The position numbers and the translations under genes were made by a program. From assembly GCA_964544115.1 (NCBI GenBank), contig CAZJBP010000142.1, positions 1 through 9,590 of the forward strand: 9,590 nt of DNA, read 5' to 3'. The first letter of the stretch is position 1. Each line of letters opens with the position of its first letter. Source of the DNA: CAZJBP01 sp964544115. Lineage in GTDB: Bacteria; Verrucomicrobiota; Kiritimatiellia; UBA8416; JADHWI01. This document shows, in pieces, positions 1 through 9,521 of this stretch. The notes below the pieces were generated by a model. The model ran no database searches. It was not told the DNA's origin and saw only the letters and a list, made by a program, of their open reading frames with translations.

Positions 1-379
1 GCAGGATTCCGTACACGGTGACCCCGGCCGCGCCCAGCAGCACGGCGTCGAGCAGCACGATGCCCAGCCACTTGCCCAGCCAGAGGGTGAAGCTGCGGAC
101 GGGCTTGACGGCCAGCAGGCGGATCTGCCGGTCCTCGATGTCCTTTGAGACGGCCGCGCACGCGGCCCACAGCGTGGCCACGGCCAGGATGAAAGCGGCG
201 GCGTTCAGGCCGTAGGCCAGCGGCACGGCCGTGTCGCCCACGGGGGTGCCGTCGCCCGAGACGGTCAGGGGAATGGCCACGGAGGCGGCGGCCAGGGCGA
301 CGAGCAGGCAGGCCACCAGGCGCGAGCGCACGGCCGCGCGCAGGGTGACCCGGGCAATGGCGTGCAGCTGTCCGATCAT
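1..379 (-). CDS. ABC-2 type transporter permease, partial (3' end outside window)
   Basis: The first 126 codons of an integral membrane protein are present and the remainder lies beyond the left edge. It begins MIGQLHAIARVTLRAAVRSR. Hydrophobic segments lie at about residues 21-40, 57-77 and 104-125. Between the second and third is the stretch SKDIEDRQIRLLAVKPVRS followed by LGKWLGI. This acidic, arginine-rich turn leading into 'KPV(S/R)R...GK' is typical of ABC-2 permeases of the NosY/YhaP-like class. The ATG overlaps the stop of the ATPase gene as ATGA (376-379) and has no good Shine-Dalgarno sequence, so translation is probably coupled. The family exports or moves molecules across the inner membrane using the neighbouring ATPase. 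The substrate cannot be told. Confidence 0.8.
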   Translation of the reverse strand, partial: MIGQLHAIARVTLRAAVRSRLVACLLVALAAASVAIPLTVSGDGTPVGDTAVPLAYGLNAAAFILAVATLWAACAAVSKDIEDRQIRLLAVKPVRSFTLWLGKWLGIVLLDAVLLGAAGVTVYGIL

Positions 380-1263
380 GCGTCCGGCCCGTTGTCGTGC
401 GCGCCGCTGCGGGTCCCGCTCAGGAACGGCGCGAGGGGATGTCCGGTTTCCGACCCCGACGGCGCTTCGTCCCGCCCGTCGGCTTCCCGGACCACATTCA
501 GGAAGAACGCCTCCAGCGACATCCGCGCCGGCTCCGCCCCCGGTTCGCCGCCGTCGCGGCGGCGCAGCACCTCGTCGATGCGGCCGCAGGCCCGCAGCCG
601 CCCGTTGTAGAGAATGGCGATGCGGTCGCAGACATCCTCCACGTCGGCCAGCAGGTGCGTGCACAGTAGAACCGTCTTGCCGCGCTGCGCGAGGGCCAGC
701 ATCAGGTCCTTGACCTGGCGGCAGCCGACGGGGTCGAGCCCGGCCGTCGGTTCGTCGAGGATGACGAGGTCGGGGTCGTTGATCAGGGCCTGGGCCAGGC
801 CGATGCGGCGCGCCATGCCCTTGGAAAACTCGCCCACGGGTCGGTCGGCCGCGCGCGCCAGCCCGGCCATGTCGAGCAGTTGGTCGCAGCGCCGCCGCCG
901 CTCGGCCGCAGGCAGGCTGAAGAGGCGGGCGTAGAAATCGAGCGTCTCGCGAGCGGTGAGGTGGCGATAGAGGTGCGACTCCTCCGGCAGGTAGCCGATG
1001 CGGCGGCGGGCGGCCAGATCGTCCGGGGATCGTCCCAGGATGCGCGCGCTTCCGGACGTCGGATGCAGCAGCCCGAGCAGCATCTTGATCGTCGTGCTCT
1101 TGCCCGACCCGTTGGGGCCGAGCAGTCCAAAGACCTCTCCGCGCGCGACGCTCAGCGTCAGCCCGTCCACCGCGCGGACCTTTGGCCGGCGCCAGAAGTC
1201 GCGAAACACCTTGGTCAGGGCTTCGGTCTGCAGGGCAGGGGTGGTGGCGGGGTCCAGGTTCAT
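376..1263 (-). CDS. ABC-2 type transporter, ATP-binding protein
   Basis: This is a 295-residue cytoplasmic ATPase that would power the two flanking permeases. All nucleotide-binding motifs are visible: Walker A GPNGSGKST (49-57), Q-loop region IGYLPEES (89-96), signature FSKGMARRIG (146-155), Walker B LVILDEP (166-172), D-loop AGLDP (174-178) and switch histidine H203 in CTHLL. FSKGM in place of LSGGQ and PEE at the Q-loop are common in the drug/Na+/NosF-like ABC-2 ATPases, so the protein looks active. After about residue 235 there is a tail with a conserved-looking MSLEAFFLNVV segment (248-257) and then a low-complexity end. The start overlaps the upstream permease stop as ATGA. A GAGGAGG (complement of 1277-1283) lies 13 bases before the ATG, inside the permease gene. 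The substrate is unknown. Confidence 0.95.
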   Translation of the reverse strand: MNLDPATTPALQTEALTKVFRDFWRRPKVRAVDGLTLSVARGEVFGLLGPNGSGKSTTIKMLLGLLHPTSGSARILGRSPDDLAARRRIGYLPEESHLYRHLTARETLDFYARLFSLPAAERRRRCDQLLDMAGLARAADRPVGEFSKGMARRIGLAQALINDPDLVILDEPTAGLDPVGCRQVKDLMLALAQRGKTVLLCTHLLADVEDVCDRIAILYNGRLRACGRIDEVLRRRDGGEPGAEPARMSLEAFFLNVVREADGRDEAPSGSETGHPLAPFLSGTRSGAHDNGPDA

Positions 1264-2249
1264 GAGGTTACATCGGCCTCCTCAAACAGCAGGGCGCCCG
1301 CCGCCAGCGCGGCGGCGGCCAGGGCGACCGCGTAAACCGTGCAGGCCAGCACCCACGCGGGCGGCACATGCCCGCCGCGCGCCAGCCAATCCGCCGCCCA
1401 GAAGCGCTGCCAGTCGGGAATCACCGCCTGTCCGGCGGCTGCCCAGCCTCCGTGGATCGGGGCGAGTTCCCAGAGCAGGCCGGCGGCCAGCACCGCCGCC
1501 GAACCGGTCATGATCGGCACCACCGTCAGCCGCGTCGACAGGGCCAGCGCGATGGCGGCCAGAACGCACAGGGCCTCGGTCACCAGCAGGCTCGCCGGCA
1601 GGATGCGCCACTGCACGCGCGGGTCGTACGGGGCCCAGCGGCCCGCCTGGTCGAACAGGCCCGCCGCGATCAGAAGAGCCGTCAGCAGCGTCGGCAGCAG
1701 GGCGAAGGCCGTGGATTGGAAGGACCGGCGGGTGCGGTAGTTGATGAGGCCCGCCAGGGCGAAGGCCATGGCCGGCGCCGCCAGCAGCAGCGCCGACAGC
1801 CGGCGGTCGGCGACATAGCCCACCAGGTCCGGCCGGGAGACGAAGCGCTCGGCTGTGCGCTCGGCCAGCAGCGTGGCCAGGGACGCGCACACGGAGAACA
1901 CCCCCACCACCGCCACGACGCCCAGGTACTTCGCCAGGAAGAACACCCCGCGCGGCACCGGCTTGGCCAGGGCGGCGGCGGCGGTGCCGCTGCGCATTGC
2001 GTGCGAGAGCGCGGAGGCGGCGGCGTAGCCCGCCACGAACAGGCCGAAGACCATGTGGAAGGCGAGGCCGCCGTCGCGGGCCAGGCGGCCGTCCTCGCCG
2101 AAGTTGTGGAGCATTACCAGCGGGCACAGCGCGGTGGCGACCACCGCCGATGCCGTCAGCAACAGGCACACGGGCTGCCGCAGAGTTTCCGCCGCCGTCA
2201 GCCGGGCGAGCGCGAGAAGTTGGACGATTCGCGTCACGCCGCCCACCAT
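1260..2249 (-). CDS. ABC-2 type transporter permease, first gene of the operon
   Basis: This is a 329-residue membrane protein with about eight hydrophobic segments (near 28-46, 63-82, 106-128, 151-169, 179-198, 219-238, 243-262 and 298-322). The signature segment SGTAAAALAKPVPRGVFFLAK (87-107) matches the 'G..a.ll.kPv.R..f..gK' loop of ABC-2 permeases, and a similar loop occurs in the partial permease at the other end of the operon. IPDWQRFWAADWLA (277-290) resembles the last extracytoplasmic loop of the family. It is therefore probably one half of a heterodimeric pore. ATG 2249 has only a weak ribosome site. A GTG nine codons' distance or less inside (VTRIVQ, base 2237) behind GGTGGGCGG is a possible alternative start. 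The gene ends by ATGA overlap with the ATPase. The specific substrate cannot be assigned. Confidence 0.82.
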   Translation of the reverse strand: MVGGVTRIVQLLALARLTAAETLRQPVCLLLTASAVVATALCPLVMLHNFGEDGRLARDGGLAFHMVFGLFVAGYAAASALSHAMRSGTAAAALAKPVPRGVFFLAKYLGVVAVVGVFSVCASLATLLAERTAERFVSRPDLVGYVADRRLSALLLAAPAMAFALAGLINYRTRRSFQSTAFALLPTLLTALLIAAGLFDQAGRWAPYDPRVQWRILPASLLVTEALCVLAAIALALSTRLTVVPIMTGSAAVLAAGLLWELAPIHGGWAAAGQAVIPDWQRFWAADWLARGGHVPPAWVLACTVYAVALAAAALAAGALLFEEADVTS

Positions 2250-2345
2250 ACCCGCATCCGCCGGACTTTGCCACCCGTTATGCCGCTTCGTCGCTTCCGG
2301 GTTCAGCGTTGAATCTCTCCATTCAGCCGGAACGGAAATGGCTCT

Positions 2346-2370
2346 CGCAAAGGCGCAAAGGACGCGAAGG
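2346..2370. repeat. Short tandem repeat, three CGCAAAGG-like units
   Basis: CGCAAAGG occurs at 2346-2353 and again directly at 2354-2361. After one A it is followed by CGCGAAGG at 2363-2370, then a more degenerate GCGGAACG. The period is 8-9 bases. Intergenic strings of the form 'CTCGCAAAGGCGCAAAG...' are, from general experience, scattered through many unrelated bacterial genomes and often give rise to spurious small-protein annotations. No transposase or terminal repeats are associated here. Confidence 0.7.
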
Positions 2371-2410
2371 TGCGGAACGAGGACGGCGGCTGGGAAGGGG
2401 CATCACGGAC

Positions 2411-2439
2411 TTGAGTTTTGGGGCCGGGACGATCACAAT
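2411..2439 (+). promoter_or_regulatory. Candidate sigma-70-like promoter for the lipoprotein gene
   Basis: TTGAGT (2411-2416) and CACAAT (2434-2439) are separated by 17 bases, each matching four of six consensus positions. The lipoprotein ATG follows 33 bases after the -10. This is an AT-richer island in GC-rich DNA, which supports the call, but the match is moderate and untested. Confidence 0.35.
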
Positions 2440-2472
2440 TCTGGACACACAACCGGAAGGGTGGGCTTGGCG

Positions 2473-2841
2473 ATGACAGGGACGATACGGAACTGGCGGG
2501 GGATGGGTGCGGCGTGTCTGTTGGGCCTGGTCGTCGGGATCTGCGGATGCAAGACGACCCAGGACCGTGGCGCGGCTGTGGTCGAGGTGACCCTGACCGG
2601 AAGCGATCAGTTTGAGGGCGGCGGCCGCACGGCGAAGCTGGCCGACCTGCCGGCGCTGCTGAAGAAGAACGGCGCCGGGTCGGCGACTCAGGTGATCGTG
2701 GTCGTGCCTGACCAGACCCCGGCAGGGGCGATCGCCGCCATCTCCGGCAAGCTGACCTCGTCCGGATACCGCAAGATCATCTTTCGCAAGCCCCGCCACG
2801 CGGCGTCGTCCGTGGGGTCGGATAAGCCCGCCGGGAAGTGA
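2473..2841 (+). CDS. Putative lipoprotein with ExbD/TolR-like periplasmic domain
   Basis: This is a 122-residue protein. The N-terminus has RNWR, then a hydrophobic core MGAACLLGLVVG and a lipobox-like ICGC, so lipidation at C26 is likely. The mature part reads as strand (VVEVTL, 35-40), loop, helix (LADLPALLKK, 56-65), strand (TQVIVVVPD, 72-80), helix (AGAIAAISGKLTSSGY, 84-99) and strand (KIIFRK, 101-106). This order, with the '.V.v..D......v...l...Gy.ki' ending, matches the periplasmic domain of ExbD/TolR, which normally sits behind a transmembrane anchor and works with ExbB/TolQ. No such partner is nearby. ATG 2473 is chosen because it puts the basic residues and hydrophobic core in signal-peptide order. 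GGAAGGGTGGG at 2455-2465 serves as ribosome site. The function is unknown, and the ExbD relationship is by pattern only. Confidence 0.75.
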   Translation: MTGTIRNWRGMGAACLLGLVVGICGCKTTQDRGAAVVEVTLTGSDQFEGGGRTAKLADLPALLKKNGAGSATQVIVVVPDQTPAGAIAAISGKLTSSGYRKIIFRKPRHAASSVGSDKPAGK

Positions 2842-2866
2842 CGCGGCGGCGCGGATGACGGATGCG

Positions 2867-6730
<3,864 letters not shown>

Positions 6731-6856
6731 GTCATGGTCTCCGTACCGCCGCGAGGGCGTGAAACGACAGAGCCGACACTTTGCCTTCCGCCCGGAGGAA
6801 TGGCAAGCCTGTGACGCGGCGGAGTCGCCGCAACCCGATCCACACCCCGTCCGCGT
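6731..6856 (-). promoter_or_regulatory. purL 5' leader with two potential hairpins
   Basis: Upstream of purL, before the gap, two inverted repeats can be seen. TTGCC-TTCC (6781-6789) pairs with GGAA-T-GGCAA (6797-6806) around a 7-base loop with one bulged base. GCGGCG (6816-6821) pairs perfectly with CGCCGC (6826-6831) around GAGT. Either could form in the purL mRNA. Neither is followed by a U-run in the transcript direction, so they are not obvious intrinsic terminators, and I recognise no known riboswitch. The rest of the leader is lost in the gap. Confidence 0.3.
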
Positions 6857-6956
6857 NNNNNNNNNNNNNNNNNNNNNNNNNNNNNNNNNNNNNNNNNNNN
6901 NNNNNNNNNNNNNNNNNNNNNNNNNNNNNNNNNNNNNNNNNNNNNNNNNNNNNNNN
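6857..6956. other. Assembly gap (100 N)
   Basis: Exactly 100 consecutive Ns occur here, a conventional placeholder for a scaffold join of unknown length. The true distance between purL and the HAD gene, and any small gene or promoter between them, is therefore unknown. No call that spans it should be trusted. Flanking known sequence (6731-6856 and 6957-7028) shows no convincing coding frame. Confidence 0.99.
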
Positions 6957-7028
6957 ATTCGCGCTTAACTGAGCGCCATTCGAATCGGTATCGACCTCGG
7001 TCGGCCTGCGGTGGGATGTGCCCGCCGT

Positions 7029-7643
7029 TCAGCGCAGGCGGCCGATGTCGGCCCAGGTCCGGCACCAGGCCAGATCGCGCAGCCCGATCCCGTCGGCGCC
7101 GAGTTCGGCCAGGTTCCACGGTCGCTCGAAGACGGCCAGCGGCATGGACATGCGGGCGGAGAGAAAGCGGATCATCTCCGGTGCGTCGTCAATCGCCAGG
7201 CAGAACTCGCGGGTCCTCAGCTCGTCCAAGGTGATCGACCCGACCCGGTCCTGAGGCCCGTGCCGGCCGTACTTGTCGACGAAGACGAGTTCGTCGCAGG
7301 GGACACGGTGCGCGTCCAGCCAGAGGGCCGACGCCTCGCGCGTGTCCGGCGGGCGACCGGTGACCACGGCGATGCGGGCGCCGGCGGCCCGCCAGGACTC
7401 CAGCACGGCGGCGGCGCCGGGAACCGGCTCGAGGGCGTGGAGGAAGTCCGGTTGGTGCGCCGCATCCATGAGCTGGACCCACTGCGGCCGGTTAATCCCG
7501 AACGCCCGCTCGAGATCGAAGCTCAGGATGTCCTCGAATCGGATGCGTAAGGCGAACAGGTCGCCGGCCAGCGCGGCCAGGCCGCGCGCGGTCTCACACA
7601 GGACATCGTCGAAGTCGACGTACACGGTCGGTTGGGCTGGCAT
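7029..7643 (-). CDS. HAD-superfamily phosphatase, 5'(3')-deoxyribonucleotidase (NT5C)-like
   Basis: This is a 204-residue cytoplasmic protein with no signal peptide. HAD motif I is VYVDFDDVLCET, with nucleophile D10 and acid/base D12. Motif II is IAVVTGRP with T95, the likely motif III lysine is K124 in VDKYGR, and motif IV is the acidic pair in AIDDAPE (150-156). Residues about 17-90 form a helical insert typical of C1-cap HADs. The DFDDVLC opening and overall size resemble the NT5C-type 5'-nucleotidase group, which hydrolyses (deoxy)nucleoside monophosphates, but substrate specificity in HAD enzymes is hard to predict. ATG 7643 has AAGGGG five bases upstream. The gene is on the same strand as purL and precedes it across the gap, and it is divergent from the transglycosylase gene. 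Confidence 0.75.
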   Translation of the reverse strand: MPAQPTVYVDFDDVLCETARGLAALAGDLFALRIRFEDILSFDLERAFGINRPQWVQLMDAAHQPDFLHALEPVPGAAAVLESWRAAGARIAVVTGRPPDTREASALWLDAHRVPCDELVFVDKYGRHGPQDRVGSITLDELRTREFCLAIDDAPEMIRFLSARMSMPLAVFERPWNLAELGADGIGLRDLAWCRTWADIGRLR

Positions 7644-7651
7644 GGGAGCCC

Positions 7652-7679
7652 CTTACACGGGTCCAACCGCACCCGTCAA
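7652..7679 (-). promoter_or_regulatory. Candidate promoter of the HAD gene containing a palindrome
   Basis: On the minus strand TTGACG (7679-7674) and TGTAAG (7657-7652) are separated by 16 bases, matching five and four of six consensus positions. A perfect inverted repeat ACGGGT-N8-ACCCGT (7657-7676) fills the space between them and touches both hexamers, as an operator would. A conflict exists: this -10 overlaps the ribosome site, and transcription would start at or next to the ATG. Either the mRNA is nearly leaderless or the real promoter is further upstream and the palindrome is an mRNA hairpin. Confidence 0.3.
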
Positions 7680-7696
7680 GTGCGTGTTGGTTGCTA

Positions 7697-7724
7697 TTGC
7701 ATTCGACCGGAATTCCGCTACACT
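7697..7724 (+). promoter_or_regulatory. Candidate sigma-70-like promoter of the transglycosylase gene
   Basis: TTGCAT (7697-7702) and TACACT (7719-7724, preceded by GC) are 16 bases apart. Transcription would start near 7731, leaving a leader of about 30 bases before the ATG. A perfect 10-base palindrome CGGAATTCCG (7708-7717) lies in the spacer. The -35 matches only three positions, and the -10 and the position are better than the -35. Confidence 0.4.
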
Positions 7725-7760
7725 CCGCGCCCTTCATTGTGTCGTGTGTGCGGGGGATGC

Positions 7761-8438
7761 ATGGATCGGAGTTCAGGCTGCGTAACGCTGGCGTTGTGGA
7801 TGCTGGCCCTCCCGCCGGGGGGGCTCCGGCTGCCTGGCGGGTCCCAGCCGTCGGAGAGCCTGGATGCCTCGCTTGTCAGTATTGCGCAAGAGCTTCGTGC
7901 CGAAGGGGTAAGCAGCGAGCAAACCCTTCCTGACATGGGGCTGGACGCCCAGGCTTCAACCCCCTCCATGGTGCAGCGGCTGAAGTGGGTGTTTGCCCAG
8001 GAGGGCGTGCCGGAGCAACTGGTGTGGATCGCCGAAGTCGAGTCGGAGTTCGACCAGGCGGCGACCAGCCGGTCCGGGGCCGCAGGCATGTTCCAGCTGA
8101 TGCCCGACACGGCGCGGCGCTTCGGGCTGGAGGTCAGCGCCACGCGAGACGAACGCCGACACCCCGTCAAGAGTGCTCTGGTGGCGGCGCGTTACCTGAG
8201 GGACCTGCACCGCCTTTTTGGATCCTGGCGACTGGCCGTGGCTGCGTACCATGCGGGCGAAGGCTGTGTGGGGCGTGCGGTGAGCGGACGTAGCGGGCCG
8301 AAGAAGGACTTTTCCAACGCCGAACTGCCGATGCGGACCCGGGAATACGTCGATCTCGTCTTCAACATCGTCGAGGCTGAGGAGGGCGTGGCCCACAGCC
8401 GTCTTCCTCCTCCTGCCGACAGAGCCCGGGTCCGCTGA
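7761..8438 (+). CDS. Lytic murein transglycosylase, SLT domain (Slt/MltD-like)
   Basis: This is a 225-residue protein that should cleave the glycan strands of peptidoglycan in the periplasm, forming 1,6-anhydro ends. The SLT domain covers about 75-205. It contains WIAEVESEFDQAATSRSGAAGMFQLMPDTA (split here as WIAEVESEF 89-97 with catalytic E94, and GAAGMFQLMPDTA 106-118), then AVAAYHAGEG (159-168) and a closing TREYVDLVF (193-201). The usual AAYNAG motif has His in place of Asn. The N-terminus is a short hydrophobic stretch (CVTLALWMLAL, 7-17) followed by PPGG, a weak but plausible export signal. ATG 7761 follows GGGGGA by three bases. No LysM repeats follow. It is divergent from the HAD gene and convergent with pdxA, so it is probably transcribed alone. 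Confidence 0.88.
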   Translation: MDRSSGCVTLALWMLALPPGGLRLPGGSQPSESLDASLVSIAQELRAEGVSSEQTLPDMGLDAQASTPSMVQRLKWVFAQEGVPEQLVWIAEVESEFDQAATSRSGAAGMFQLMPDTARRFGLEVSATRDERRHPVKSALVAARYLRDLHRLFGSWRLAVAAYHAGEGCVGRAVSGRSGPKKDFSNAELPMRTREYVDLVFNIVEAEEGVAHSRLPPPADRARVR

Positions 8439-8454
8439 CGCCCCCCCCGCGGGC

Positions 8455-9468
8455 CTACGGCTTCACCCCGGATGCCGCAAGCCTCGCCGCCATCTTCACC
8501 GACTCGCGCATGCTGCCCGTGTCGGCGCACCCCTTCCAGGCGATGTCGAACGCCGTCCCGTGGTCGGGAGACGTCCGGACGAAGGGCAGTCCGAGCGTCA
8601 CGTTGACCCCGCGTTCAAACGCCAGCATCTTGAAGGGAATCAGCCCCTGGTCGTGGTACATGACCACGAAGACGTCGGTGCGCTTCATCCGCTCGGGCAG
8701 GAACGCCGTGTCGGCCGGGATCGGCCCCTCGATGTCGATGCCCCGCCGCCTCGCATCCTCCACCGCGGGAAAGATGATGTCCATCTCCTCGCGCCCGAAG
8801 AGGCCGGCTTCGCCCGCGTGGGGGTTGAGCCCGCACACCACCACGCGCGGCCGGGCGCAGCCCAGCCTCTGCGCCGCTTCGGCCGCCATGCGGATCGTCA
8901 GCCCGACGCCCTGGCGGGACAGCAGGGCCGGCACCGTGACGTAAGGCACGTGGATGGTGGCCAGGCAGACCCGCAGTTCATCGCAGGCAAACAGCATCCG
9001 CACGTCCCGCGCGCCGGTCAGCTCAGCCAGGAGTTCCGTGTGTCCGGGGTGGGTCAGCCCGGCCATGTGCAGCGCCTCCTTGCTGACCGGAGCGGTGACC
9101 AGCGCGGCGGCGTGCCCCGCTTTCACGGCCTCCACGGCGGCCTTCAGGCACAGCAGCGCCGCGTGTCCGCCCGCCGCCTGTGGGGCGCCGGGCGTCACCC
9201 CGCCGGCGGTGGGGCAGGGGCAATCGATTACGCACGGCTCCGCCCCGGAGCCGTGCGGCACCCCGCCCCGCACCACGACCTCCGGTTCCGGGATGCCGCA
9301 GGCGTCCGCTACGCGCCGCAGCAGCGCCGCGTCCGCAAACACCACCGGCGTGCAGCAGGCCAGCACCTCGGGGTCCTTGAGGGCTTGCAGGCATAGTTCC
9401 GGTCCGATGCCGGCAGTGTCGCCCATCGAGAGGGCGAGAGTGGGGTGGGGTCTGTCTGCCGATGCCAT
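8455..9468 (-). CDS. pdxA: 4-hydroxythreonine-4-phosphate dehydrogenase
   Basis: PdxA oxidises 4-phosphohydroxy-L-threonine with NAD(P)+ in the DXP-dependent pathway to pyridoxal phosphate. The product decarboxylates and is joined to DXP by PdxJ. The 337 residues match the family length. Conserved stretches are LALSMGDTAGIGPEL (11-25), ALVTAPVSKEALH (122-134), GHTELLAELTG (142-152), ATIHVPY (170-176), GLNPHAGE (213-220), YHDQGLIPFK (271-280) and FVRTSPDHGTAFDIA (296-310). The three metal-binding histidines correspond to H143, H173 and H272. I choose ATG 9468 because GAGGAGG lies six bases upstream. A TTG five codons earlier is in frame but sits within that ribosome site. The gene ends 16 bases from the convergent transglycosylase stop. 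No other B6 gene is in the window. Confidence 0.97.
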   Translation of the reverse strand: MASADRPHPTLALSMGDTAGIGPELCLQALKDPEVLACCTPVVFADAALLRRVADACGIPEPEVVVRGGVPHGSGAEPCVIDCPCPTAGGVTPGAPQAAGGHAALLCLKAAVEAVKAGHAAALVTAPVSKEALHMAGLTHPGHTELLAELTGARDVRMLFACDELRVCLATIHVPYVTVPALLSRQGVGLTIRMAAEAAQRLGCARPRVVVCGLNPHAGEAGLFGREEMDIIFPAVEDARRRGIDIEGPIPADTAFLPERMKRTDVFVVMYHDQGLIPFKMLAFERGVNVTLGLPFVRTSPDHGTAFDIAWKGCADTGSMRESVKMAARLAASGVKP

Positions 9469-9491
9469 GGGCGTCCTCCTCAATCTCCACG

Positions 9492-9521
9492 TTGATACGG
9501 GATGCGGGATGCGGGATGCAA
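9492..9521 (-). promoter_or_regulatory. Candidate pdxA promoter whose spacer is a heptamer repeat
   Basis: Read on the minus strand, TTGCAT (9521-9516) and TATCAA (9497-9492) are 18 bases apart, and the spacer consists almost entirely of the heptamer repeat at 9499-9519. The pdxA ATG lies 23 bases after the -10 with GAGGAGG between. The hexamers match only three and four of six consensus positions, so this is tentative. Confidence 0.3.
9499..9519. repeat. Tandem repeat, three perfect copies of GGGATGC
   Basis: Three identical 7-base units (9499-9505, 9506-9512, 9513-9519) lie directly upstream of pdxA. The next heptamer toward the gene (9492-9498, TTGATAC) keeps part of the unit. Three perfect copies in a row exceed what is expected by chance in this short intergenic stretch. 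Confidence 0.85.

Larger units (their letters stand above)
2250..2472. other. Divergent intergenic region between ABC operon and lipoprotein gene
   Basis: These 223 bases separate two divergently oriented genes and should contain both promoters. They hold the CGCAAAGG-type tandem repeat (2346-2370) and a candidate promoter for the lipoprotein gene (2411-2439). Toward the ABC operon I see only a weak -10-like CATAAC (minus strand, near 2277-2282) with no convincing -35. Short frames read through this region in both directions but have no ribosome sites or recognisable protein features, so I do not call genes here. Confidence 0.6.

Noticed and set aside
981..999. Q-loop glutamine of the ABC ATPase replaced by Glu (YLPEES)
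   Set aside because: PEE at this place is common in ABC-2 type ATPases, so it is not a sign of inactivation.
2053..2472. Extension of the lipoprotein frame upstream to about 2053
   Set aside because: This would overlap the divergent permease gene by about 200 bases and bury the signal peptide and lipobox inside the protein. ATG 2473 gives a normal lipoprotein layout.
2323..2799. Minus-strand open frame opposite the lipoprotein gene
   Set aside because: It has no ribosome site or recognisable features, and it runs antisense to a gene with a clear signal peptide and fold pattern.
6961..6976. GCGCT-N6-AGCGC inverted repeat downstream of the HAD gene as a terminator
   Set aside because: The 5-bp stem is not followed by a T-run in the direction of transcription, and the gap begins just beyond it.
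8439..8454. Run of eight Cs and GC-rich spacer between the transglycosylase and pdxA stops as a shared terminator
   Set aside because: There is no stem with a flanking T-run on either strand. It is only a short GC-rich spacer.
9469..9483. TTG start giving a five-residue longer PdxA
   Set aside because: The TTG overlaps the strong GAGGAGG ribosome site, which is spaced correctly for ATG 9468.
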